From assembly GCA_905221605.1 (NCBI GenBank), contig CAJNDS010000164.1, positions 1 to 64,000 of the forward strand: a stretch of 64,000 bases of DNA, in the 5' to 3' direction. This document shows positions 44,801 through 56,800 of this stretch, piece after piece. Below the pieces are notes generated by a model. The model made no database searches and was not told the origin of the DNA. It saw only the letters and a list, made by a program, of their open reading frames with translations. The translations under genes and the position numbers were made by a program. Within the stretch, counting starts at the first letter, position 1. Every line of letters starts with the position of its first letter. The DNA is from Symbiodinium natans. Its lineage: Eukaryota; Sar; Dinophyceae; Suessiales; Symbiodiniaceae.

Positions 44801-47800
44801 CTAAACCCTAAAATCCTAAACCCTAAGCATTACAACGTCTAAGCCGACCCTAAACCCTAAACCCTAAACCCTAAACCCTAAATTTAAGAGCCTCCGGCTC
44901 AAGCCGCCGACCCCGCTGGAGCATAGTTGAGAGGTCTAAACCCGCTCGCATGGTTCGAAGATCATCCCAGCCTGCTCGGCAGAGTTCTGTGAAACGTTTG
45001 GGGGGGGGTGGGGGTAGAAGGGGGGGGGGGGGTGGGGGTGGGGGGTGGGGGGTGGGGGAGGGGGGGGTTGGGGGGGGGGGGGGTGGGGGGGGTGGGGGGG
45101 GTGGGGGGGGTGTGGGGGGGGTGGGGGGGGGGGGGGGGGGGAAGGGGGGGGGGGGGGGGGGGGTGGGGTGGGGGGGGGAAAGAGGGAGGTTTTCACCTCC
45201 TCAAACCCATCCAACACGCCGCCAGGGTCGGCGGAACCTAAACCCTAAACCCTAAACCCTAAACCCTAAACCCTAAACCCTAAACCCTAAACCCGACGCA
45301 GGCGCGCCCACTCACAAAGAGATCTCCCAAGTGCTGCTGAAGGCGCGCCTTCGGTCGTGTCCCTCCAGATCTTACTTCGCCAAAAGAAGAACTTAAGGCT
45401 TTTGGGTTTAGGGTTTAGGGTTTAGGGTTTAGGGTTTAGGGTGACGTGAATATGTGCACGGGACTGAAATTCTCTTGGGCCAAGACTCCTACATAATCAG
45501 ACCAGATCCGATCTGTCGGGGACCCTAGGAATGTCGGGCAAATGTCGGTCGTTCGGCTTAGGGCTTAGGGACAAGAATCGGATGCTGGGTCTTTAGGCTG
45601 TAGGGTTTAGAGCCAAGGCTCGTCAACCTAGCAACAAACACATTTGGGAGGAGCAAATACTTGGGTTTAGGGTTAAGGGTTTCGGTTATTTAGTAATAAA
45701 GGCTAACATTTTTTCCTTGGCTCATGCAGAAGTAAGAATTCAAATATCCCCCGTAATTCAGAAGTAGAGTTTAGGGTTTAAAATTCCATTATGGTTCAAA
45801 GGTTTAGGGCTTGGTTGTTTTCAGGTTTCAAATTTTAGGGTTTAATGCTTCGTTATGTAGAGGTAGGGTTTTACGGCAGGGTTGAGAGTGCGGGGTGTTA
45901 AGTTAAGGATAGGGGTCGTCTAGGCTTTAGGGCTTTTTCATGTTTCAAAGTTTGGACTGTTAAGGGTTTCAAGGGCATATTGGGGTCGAGGGTTTCGGGT
46001 TTAGGGTTATTTAGGGCGTATAGCTTAGCTAATGAGAACTAGGTAGGGCATTTGGATGTGTTCATATTTCTGACAGGGCTTGGGATAGGTGTTTGTTTGT
46101 GAATATTCGTCGGAGGTTATTCAAGGGCCCCCCCTACTTGTTAGGACCCCTGTAGAGTACGAGCTCCCCAGTGGAGGGGTTTAGGGTTTACGTTTAGGTG
46201 CGAGCATCCCGCTGAGCGTAAATCTGAACTCCTTAGCCCTACATGGGGATTCCGAAAACAGGCGTACCTTAGTGGGGTCCTTATTCTAAGGGGATCCTAC
46301 TATTCGGGGGTCTATATTCGGGGTCACCGTATTTTCGTAAACCCCCACATCTTGAAGCCATAAACCTTCACTAACACCTAGTATTTGCTGAAGAACCCCC
46401 CAAACAATGAAAATATAGAAACTCCCTATATTACCCTTATAAGGAAGATTTGTTGGGGGGGTTCTTAAGCAATATTTCGTAGATAAGGGACCCCTAATAC
46501 AGACCCCCAAATAGTAGGATCCCTTATAATACGGACCCCATTATCCTTTCCCATGCTGGGACCTTCTCCCCTGACTCTTACAGCATCCTCCGTCCTCGTG
46601 GGGCTGTCGGGCAGCCTCTTCGAATCGTTCCTCAGAGTGGCTGATACCAACAATGTCCCCATGAATGACGTGATGGATGTCGTGATGGCCCACATCCCAG
46701 CGAAACTTGCCAGCCAGATCCAGGGACACGCTGGTCTCCGCCGCGAAATTCCTCGCTGGACTGACGTTCTACTTGATGCGTGCTGTGACGGACCGTCCGT
46801 CAGAGCTCACCTACCTGCGTGGGCTGAAGCCACGGGGACTATGGGATGACAACGGCAGATGATCTCAGAGCCCTCGAGGCTGATTGTAGCAAACACTTCA
46901 GAATTATGGTGGCAAGCTTTAAGTTTTGAGGGTTCGGCTCTTCAGGGTTCTTGAGCAATTGGTAGTAACACCCTACATCCTGCACATTGAAGCCTGCCAC
47001 CTTGAAGCCTACATCCGAAACCTTACTGTCTGAACCGCACACCTTGAAGCCCAAACCCCAATCCCCAATCCCCAATCCCCAAACCCCAAACCCCAAACCC
47101 TAAACCCTAAACCCATTGAAAGAGCGGCTCTGAAGCTGAGGTTGGTGCGGCTGAGCGGCTGAAGATGGCGCCAGAGCTTGCAACCAAGGTGCAAGCAGGG
47201 TTTAGGGTTTAGGGTTTACGGCGCTGGGTTTTGGTTTTTGGGTTTAGGGTGTTGGGTTTTGGGTTTAGGGTTTAGGGTGTTGGGTTTTGGGTTTAGGGTG
47301 TTGGGTTTTGGGTTTTGGGTTTAGGGTGTTGGGTTTAGGGTTTAGAGTTTAGGGTTTAGGGTTTAGGGTTTTGGGTTTAGGGTGTTGGGTTTTGGGTTTA
47401 GGGTTTTGGGTTTGGGGGTCAGTGTTGAGGGTGTGCTTGGACGTCGGTGGGTAGTTATAAGTGGGCTTAGAACCACCCAAAGTAGGGTTACAAGTACAGT
47501 TGCCTTCTTTTAAACCGATTTATAGCAACCCCCATGAACCTGCATGTAAGGATAGAAGGATCTCAGATCGTCACGGTTCGGGTCTGTCGTCAGTGTAGCT
47601 TATATACCTTGCGAGTGTCGTGTCCCAACCCCGAAATAGGCTCACCCTAAACCCTAAGCCCTAAGCCCTAAACCCAAAATCCAAAACTCAAAACCCCAAA
47701 CCCTAAACCCTAAACCCTAACCACCATCGCGGTCATGATCACCGTGTCGCCGGGCCATGTTTCCAGGTGTCGGCCGGACAGTCCTAAGCCCTAAGCCCTA

Positions 47801-50800
47801 AACCCCTCTGCAAAGAGGAATCTGATGGCAATGGGAGGCTGCTTAGGTCCCTTCTCAAGGGAGGTTGTAGTCTTCCAGGATTAGAATCCCAGGGTCTACT
47901 CCCCACCCTCGGTGTGGGGTTGTTAGATTTTTAACTCAACTCTTCTCCTCGCCCGGAATGCCCAACCCCCGGAGTGCCCGGCCTCAAAATCTCCCTGGAC
48001 CCAGAGTCTCCCTGGAGTGCCCACCCCCAGACTCTCCCTGAACTGCCCAACCCGTGCGCAACCCCAGAGTCTCGTGCCCAACCCCAGAGTGTCCCCGGAG
48101 TGCCCAACCCCAGACTATCTCTACCAAGAGAGGGTGGGGATATTCGAAGTAAAATAATTAATTGTTTAGTCGTCAAGCCCTACACATTGCCTCCACATCC
48201 CAAAGGGGGTAGGGTTTCGGGTTTAGGGTTTAAGCTTGTTGTTCTTGGTGGATGTTCTGAAACCCTAAAACCCCGAACTCCAAGCCCGCCAAAAACTAAA
48301 CCCTAAACCCCCGCTAAAGTGCCTCGCCATCTTGGGCAGATCGCTGAAAACTCTGGCCGAGATGTGCTGGGCACTGAAGATTGTCTCTGCGGGGTTGTAG
48401 CCTTGAGGGCCTATGCAACATTGGGGTTTAGGATTTAGGGTTGTTTAGGGTGTAGGATTTAGGGTTTAGGGTTGAGGGTCCTGAAGGGGCTGGTACGTAG
48501 ATGATTTCTGTTCTGGCTCTTAAGGCTCGAAGGGAGTACTTGGACCACGATTGGGGGGGGGGGGGGGGGGGGGGGGGGGTTAGGGTTTAGGGTTTAGGGT
48601 TTAGGGTTTAGGGTTTAGGGTTTAGGGTTTAGGGTTTAGGGTTTAGGGTTTAGGGTTTAGGGTTTAGGGTTAGGCATCGTTTTAACTTGTGCAACAGGAG
48701 CCCCAAACAAACGACGGGAATTTGGAGAGCTGACCACGCCCAAATCCCGCAAACCCTACAACCCTGAAACCCTAACACCTAAACCCTAACTCTCTAAACC
48801 CTAAAACCCTAGCCCTAAACCCTAAACCCTAAAACCCTAGCCCTGAACCCTAAAACCCTAAAACGGAACCCCAGCTTTGCATTCAACATATGCCTCGGCA
48901 TGAACCTCCGACGCTTTCAAAGAGACCTCGGGATGGTACAACCCTAAACTGAGTTGCAGCTTAGGGTTTAGGGTTTTTAGGGTTTTTAGGGTTTTTAGGG
49001 TTTTTAGGGTTTTTAGGGTTTTTAGGGTTTTTAGGGTTTTTAGGGTTTTTAGGGTTTTTAGGTTTTTAGGGTTTTTAGGGTTTTTAGGGTTTTTAGGGTT
49101 TTTAGGGTTTTTAGGGTTTTTAGGGTTTTTAGGGTTTTTAGGGTTTTTGGGGTTTTTGGGGTTTTTAGGGTTTTTAGGGTTTTTAGGGTTTTTAGGGTTT
49201 TTAGGGTTGTAGGGTTTTAGGGTTTTAGCGTTTTAGGGTTTTAGGGTTTTAGGATTGTAGGGTTAGTGTTTTAGGGTTTTCGGTTTTTAGGGTTGTAGGG
49301 TTTTAGGGTTTTAGGGTTTTCGGGTTTTAGGGTTTTAGGGTTTTAGGGTTTTAGGGTTTTCGGGTTTTCGGGTTTTAGGGTTTTAGGGTTTTAGGGTTTT
49401 AGGGTTTTAGGGTTTTAGGGTTTTAGGGTTTTAGGGTTTTAGGGTTTTAGGGTTTTAGGCTTTAAGGGTTTTGGGGTTTTAGGGTTTAGGGGTTTTAGGG
49501 TTTAGGGTATGGGTTTCAGGGTTCAGGGTTCAGGGTTCAGGGTTCAGGGTTTAGGGTTTAGGGTTCAGGGTTCAGGGTTCAGGGTTTAGGGTTTAGGGTT
49601 CAGGGTTTAGGGTTTAGGGTTTAGCCAACCTGGATTGGGCACTGCAAAAGGCGGCTCCGTACATCTAGAACAGCAAGTCATCGGCAAGTACACCAATATG
49701 CACACTGTGGTCGGTGGCGCTGGGTGTGGAGATGGCCTATGCCATTCACCGCAGAAGCCGTGGAGAATCGGCCTCACTGCTCATGCGACACGTTCCGGAC
49801 TTTCAACGAAGGCACCACCACCAGCGAGCTATACGTTCAGGACGCCAGGGAAATCCTGGGCAAAAGTTTTCTTCGAGAAAATGTACGACACCGATCTTTC
49901 ACATAGTGCTTAAACACAGCGAGACTCAGGCTACGCAACTGAGGTTTTTCTGCTAAAAGCCATCTCCCGGTGTGCAGTTTCAGGATAGGCTCCATGCCCT
50001 GGTTTCTAGCAAACAGGGATTCAGGTTTCGGTGCTTAAAGCAGTGTGTCCTGGCCTGTTTGTACTTAGGCATTCGGTCCTCGCATGTTCGCCTGCTTGTG
50101 GTGTTCTTGCATGCGTCAAGACCGCATCTACCTGTTCTGTCAGTAGCTGTCGTTGAGTGGTAATGCCGCCCTCAACCTAGGCCCTAAACCCTAAACCCTG
50201 ATCGAAACTTGCCGCCCAAGGCGTCGTGCACTGTTGCAAATGGAGACTGTGCACATGCAGGTCGGCATGTTGCTTTTGCTAACTTGCATAACACCCGAAT
50301 ATTCTTAAGCCCTGACCCCTAACGCCCCTGCACTGCAAACATACTTAAGAGAGAGGGAAGTTGAGATCAAGCTGTTCGTGGACCGTAGGCCAAGACGAGC
50401 AACTAGACAGCTTCCGCACGCACGAGTAGAGTGTTTAGATATAAGAGTTTAGGGTTTAGGTTCTAGGGCCTTTGGACCAGTGCACTCATATTTGCGGACT
50501 CCAAATTCCAAGTGCAACAACCCCCAAGTCAAGCAAACCCCGAAACCCCCAAATCACTAAACCGTCCCCAAAATCGAATTCTCTACAGTTCGGACTTAGG
50601 GTTAAGGCTCTTGGGGGAAGCGGGCAAGTGAAAAAGGATACCCAAAAAGAAACTTGGGGTTTAGGGTTTAGGGTTTAGGGTTTAGGGTTTAGGGTTTAGG
50701 GTTTAGGGTTTAGGGTTTAGGGTTTAGGGTTTAGGGTTCCAAGAGAGGGCAGTTAAAACGATTAATGAAGAGGTATCTTGGGCCCTACGCCCTCAACGCC

Positions 50801-53800
50801 ACACCTTGGGATGTGGGGTCTTGGGTTGTGCAGAGTTCTAGGCCGCCCAACAGAAGCCCCAAAACAGCAAACGCCTTGAGAACATGTTAAGGAACCCTGA
50901 ACAAGCCCCTAAACCCTAAACCCTAAACCACAAACCCTAAGCCCTAAACCCTAAACCCCTTAGAAGAAAGCCCGAAACACCCTTAGACCGAAAGACAAAA
51001 CATCTCAGCATGCCTTCGCAGGAACCCGCAAGTCCTTATTTCACCAGAACTAGGGCTCCTTACTACGATTTAGGGTTTAGGGTTTAGGGTTTAGGGCTTA
51101 GGGCCTAGGGCTTAGGGCTTGGGGTTTACGATTTAAGCTCCATTCCTTGAATGCAGGGAGACCCTAAAAACCAACAACCTCTACATGACTACTAAACCCT
51201 AACCCTTCCTGAGCCGTAGACCTACAAAAACGCCTCTGCAAGCCCTCAAAGCCCTATACCTGAAAGCCTAGAGAGCCCTGAAAGATCGCGTTTTTCCCCA
51301 AACCCCCACTCCTAAAACACGGAAAGCCCCCCCCTAAAGTGAAAGCACTGAAAAACCTAAACACCCCCCAAAAAACCCAAACCCTGAACCCTGAAGCCGG
51401 TGGCTTCGAAGCAAGTCGACCTTGAAAAGCCCCCCCCCCCCCCCCCCCCGAAGGCGAATGCGTCGACACTCTCCAAGGAGAGGGTCTGGTCGAAGCTCTT
51501 GTCCGGTACAGGGGGTTTCCGACCCTAAACCCTAAACCCTAAACCCTAAGCCCTAAACCCTAAACCCTAAACCCTTTAGGGGTGTAGGGTTTGGGGTTTC
51601 GGGTTTGGGTTTAACTAAGGGGTTTAGGGGCTTAGGGGTTAAGGGGTTGGGAGGTTCGGGCTTAGGGGTTTAGAGTCTGAGGGGCTTTGGGATTTTGGGG
51701 CATGAGGGGCTTGTCAGGGGTTCAGTTTGTTTGTTTCAGGGCTTAAGGCTTAAGTTTCAGGTTTTTGGGGTTTAAGGCTCAGGGTCCAGTGTTCAGGGCT
51801 TAGGGTTGCTCCTCTGCCCTAGGTTTTAGGGTTTAGGGTTTAGGGCTCCAGTGTTCCTTGATGTGCAACAATACTCCATAAGCCTCCAGGTACCTTCCCG
51901 GTTAAAGCCTGAACCCTTACACCCTAATTCCTAAGCCTGAACCCTTACACCCTAAAGCCTAAACCCTAAACCCTAAACCCCTGAAGCCTCAACCCTAATC
52001 CTTGAACTGGGACTCTGGAGAGGGGGAGCGCCTGGGTCCCTTGCACAGCTGTCCTGCTTGCCCCATGGCCCGTGATTTCGGGCGCCTTTTCTTTGTAGCC
52101 ACCTTAATACCCTAGGAACCCGAAAGTGCAGATTAGGGTTTAGGGTTTAGGGTTGGGCTTTGGGCTTTGGGTTTTGGGAGATGAGAATGGGAACCCCGAA
52201 AGGGCTTCATGCAACACAAAGGGCTCCTTCATGTAGCCCAGCCCCCAGGCAAACCTGGGTTCAATATTTTGGGGGGGGGGGGGGGGGGGGAGCAGAGGAA
52301 GGGGCGGGGGACCAGGTTGTTTTTTTATACAGAACCTCACAAAAAGACACAGGCAAAAGTGGACAAGAAATAAAATCAGAACAACCAGCGCATGCCTGGA
52401 GAAAACATGACTCAGCACCCTACACCGCCCTCGCTAGACCCTAAACCCCAAACCCTCACGTGCCAATCTGTCAAATAAGCCCCACATCTGCCCTAAACCC
52501 TCTCAACCCTCAACCCTGAACCGCACGCACTCGGTTGAATAAACACCTCATGCCCGGCACCCTGTAGTCAGGAAACCCCAAGAGTTCAGTACCCCTTAGT
52601 TCAGGGCTTGGGCCCAAAATGCCCCGTAAATTGAGTCCAACTTATTTATTTATTTATTTGATTCATGTAAATATTTGTGTATATACCTTGATATGGATCC
52701 CTTTATGGTTCACGGTATATTCCTCAACTAGGCGGTGCCTAAACCCTAGACCCTAAGGTACATTCGTAGGGAACTGGGCTCTCTGGGACCCTAAACCCTA
52801 ACCCTAAACCCTAAACCCTAAACCCTAAACCCTAAACTCTAAACCCCGTCTTGCCTGCAGGACGTGAACCTGCCAGCGGAAGCATGGCAGACGGCCATCG
52901 AGAAGGCTCTTCCTCAGGGCTCGTGGCCGCGATTAAGGTTTAGGGTTTAGGGTGTCGGGTTTAGGGTTTAGGGATTAGGGTTTAGGGTTTAGAGACTCTG
53001 ACTGTTAGAGCTAACGCTCGATACTTGGAGGTTCATGGGAAAATATAAGTAGGGTCATAAGTACCCTAAATAGGGTTACATGTTGTCAATGTAGTTACCA
53101 TACTTGCAGCCCTACTTGTAACTACCCATGACCTCCAAGTACTATACTATAGGGGTCGGAATAATTACTAATGGTATTCCCTTATACTCCCTCTATGATT
53201 GTACCCAATGACCCCCCAAAACCCTATTCTAATTATTTAGGCCCCTACATTACACGCTGACTTTGTTTTCTCGCAGTTGGCGACCTTACGGCTCCCTTCC
53301 CCCACTCCCTGCCCAGCATCAGACAACTAAGCTTCTGGTCTCCTCCTAGACTTGGGATGTTTCCTCTTCTACTAACAGTCATTCATAGCAGTACCCCCTA
53401 CTATAGTCCCTAAACCCCAAACCCTAAACCCTAAACCCTGAATAGGGATTATAGTACCCCCCCCATTTTTAATCCTTATGAAGGAGCTGTTAGTATAAGG
53501 GGGAACATCCCAATCCTAAACCCTGAACCCTTATGGAGCTCTTCTGGTTCTCCTCAAAAAGCCGACACTTGCAGCGCTAGACCCTTAAACCCTATAAACC
53601 CTTAAACCCTGAAACACCAAACCCTTAAACCCTAAAACCCTATGAACCCTATAAACCCTTAAACCCTTAAACCCTCAAAACCTTAAACCCTTAAACCCCT
53701 AAACCCCTAAACCCCTAAACCCTAAACCCTGCAGGTGGCGAAGAAGATCTTACAGGAGCAGAGCCCACGCATGGCCATGGAGGTGATCTCGGGGGTGGCC

Positions 53801-56800
53801 TCTGGGGTTTAGGGTTTAGGGTTCGGGGTTCAGGGTTCAGGGTTCAGGGTTCAGGGTTTCGGGTTTCGGGTTTCGGGTTTACGGTTAAGGGCTTCTGGGG
53901 CTGTTTTGAGTTGAGAGTTGAGCAAGGGTTTAGGTTCTAGGAGGTTATGAAGTGTTTAGGTGCTTAGGGGTTTATTTCGGGTTTAGGGTTCAGGAGTTTA
54001 GGAAGGGCTTAATCAGGGGTCTAGCGTAGGTCAAGGCGGTCGATTTAGGGATTCGGGTTCCGGGCAGGGGGCTGCAACGTCAGAAGCAATCTGCCGCCTT
54101 GCGCGATGGGTTAGTATGTTCCGTTCCTGCAGCAACTTTCGCGAGAGCCGCCCGCAAGCAAGCGCATGTGCAAAGACCCCAAACTCCTTGGACAAGGACG
54201 ATAAGTACCTTATTTCAGAAGAGGGCCCCTGCACAGCTGAAGACATCCTACCTGAACTCTGAATGGGATTTTCATCCTTATACTATCAGTCAGTTATACT
54301 ACCCCCTATTATACTAGCCATTAAGGACTGTTTGTATAAGGGGGAACATCCCAATCTGAAGCCCCTAAATCCTAAACCCTAAACCCTAAACCCTGAACCC
54401 TGAACCCTGAACCCTAAACCCTAAACCCATTCTTTCTGTGGTGGCAGCCCGGGAGGTGCGCGGGAACATGTATGAGTTGCTGCTGGCCTGCCTGCCACCT
54501 GACTTCATCCTCAAGGACAGCAGCTGAGGGGTTTAGGGTTTAGGGTTTAGGGTTTAGGGTTTAGGGTTTAGGGTCAGCAGCTTAGGGGTTCAGGGCATGA
54601 GGCTAAGAGCCCGGGGCGGGTGGGTGGGGAGCCCTCCCCGCCTCGCTTTACCGCCCAGGGTCCCGGAATTCACGCAGTGCGGGTTGCACAGTCCATGCTT
54701 TGTCAACTTTGCACCTGCATTTTACAGTTCTAGTTGCCATTGCATCTGTATATAAGTTAATCAGTATACAGAGAAAACACAAGTATCATATAGTAGAACA
54801 TTGCTGCGAACATGTGGTGGAATGGTTTAACCCGCTCGCCATTGCCTTAAGCTCCTCTCCAAGCATCGCTTTTTTTCGGCTGGGAGCCTCAGAGTGAAGC
54901 TGCGGGTTTAAGGCCTAGGGTTCTTCGTTTAGGGGGGTTTAGGGTTTAGGGTTTAGGGTTTAGGGTTTAGGGTTTAGGGTTTAGGGTTTAGGGTTTAGGG
55001 TTTAGGGGTGTCGCCCTTTGAGGCGTTAGGTTTCGGTTGTCGCCCTTTGAGGCGTTAGGTTTCGGTTGTCGCCCTTTGAGGCGTTAGGTTTCGGCTGTCG
55101 CCCTTTGAGGCTTTAGGTTTCGGTTGTCGCCCTTTGAGGCGTTAGGTTTCGGCTGTCGCCCTTTGAGGCGTTAGGTTTCGGTTGTCGCCCTTTGAGGCGT
55201 TAGGTTTCGGTTGTCGCCCTTTGAGGCTTTAGGTTTCGGCTGTCGCCCTTTGAGGCGTTAGGTTTCGGCTGTCGCCCTTTGAGGCTTTAGGTTTCGGTTG
55301 TCGCCCTTTGAGGCGTTAGGTTTCGGCTGTCGCCCTTTGAGGCGTTAGGTTTCGGTTGTCGCCCTTTGAGGCGTTAGGTTTCGGCTGTCGCCCTTTGAGG
55401 CTTTAGGTTTCGGTTGTCGCCCTTTGAGGCGTTAGGTTTCGGCTGTCGCCCTTTGAGGCTTTAGGTTTCGGTTGTCGCCCTTTGAGGCGTTAGGTTTCGG
55501 CTGTCGCCCTTTGAGGCGTTAGGTTTCGGTTGTCGCCCTTTGAGGCGTTAGGTTTCGGTTGTCGCCCTTTGAGGCTTTAGGTTTCGGTTGTCGCCCTTTG
55601 AGGCGTTAGGTTTCGGTTGTCGCCCTTTGAGGCGTTAGGTTTCGGTTGTCGCCCTTTGAGGCGTTAGGTTTCGGTTGTCGCCCTTTTGAGGCGTTAGGTT
55701 TCGGTTGTCGCCCTTTTGAGGCGTTAGGTTTCGGTTGTCGCCCCTTGAGGCGTTAGGTTTCGGTTGTCGCCCCTTTGAGGCGTTAGGTTTCGGTTGTCGC
55801 CCCTTTGAGGCGTTAGGTTTCGGTTGTCGCCCTTTGAGGCGTTAGGTTTCGGTTGTCGCCCTTTGAGGCGTTATAGGTTTCGGTTGTCGCCCTTTGAGGC
55901 GTTAGGTTTCGGTTGTCGCCCTTTGAGGCGTTAGGTTTCGGTTGTCGCCCTTTGAGGCGTTAGGTTTCGGTTGTCGCCCTTTGAGGCGTTAGGTTTCGGC
56001 TGTCGCCCTTTGAGGCGTTAGGTTTCGGTTGTCGCCCTTTGAGGCGTTAGGTTTCGGTTGTCGCCCTTTGAGGCGTTAGGTTTCGGTTGTCGCCCTTTGA
56101 GGCGTTAGGTTTCGGTTGTCGCCCTTTGAGGCGTTAGGTTTCGGTTGTCGCCCTTTGAGGCGTTAGGTTTCGGTTGTCGCCCTTTGAGGCGTTAGGTTTC
56201 GGTTGTCGCCCTTTGAGGCGTTAGGTTTCGGTTGTCGCCCTTTGAGGCGTTAGGTTTCGGTTGTCGCCCTTTGAGGCGTTAGGTTTCGGTTGTCGCCCTT
56301 TTGAGGCGTTAGGTTTCGGTTGTCGCCCTTTGAGGCGTTAGGTTTCGGTTGCCGCCCTTTGAGGCGTTAGGTTTCGGTTGCCGCCCTTTGGGGCGTTAGG
56401 TTTCGGTCGTCGCCCTTTTGAGGCGTTAGGCTTCGGCTGTCGCCCTTTGGAGGCGTTAGGTTTCGGTTGTCGCCCTTTGGGGCGTTAGGTTTCGGTTGTC
56501 GCCCTTTGAGGCGTTAGGTTTCGGTTGTCGCCCTTTGAGGCGTTAGGTTTCGGTTGTCGCCCTTTGAGGCGTTAGGTTTCGGTTGTCGCCCTTTGAGGCG
56601 TTAGGTTTCGGTTGTCGCCCTTTGAGGCGTTAGGTTTCGGTTGTCGCCCTTTGAGGCGTTAGGTTTCGGTTGTCGCCCTTTGAGGCGTTAGGTTTCGGTT
56701 GTCGCCCTTTGAGGCGTTAGGTTTCGGTTGTCGCCCTTTTGAGGCGTTAGGTTTCGGTTGTCGCCCTTTTGAGGCGTTAGGTTTCGGTTGTCGCCCCTTG

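Noticed and set aside
44936-45255. Poly-Gly and poly-Pro open frames
   Set aside because: They come from the G-rich tract, with no start context or domain.
46553-46849. A missing RFC3 exon
   Set aside because: Its protein does not match the family, and neighbouring exons 13 and 14 already join in phase without it.
54516-54528. RFC3 ending with a stop after exon 19 (DSS then TGA)
   Set aside because: The family continues, and matching exons 20-22 are found downstream in phase; GACAGC is better read as a GA donor.
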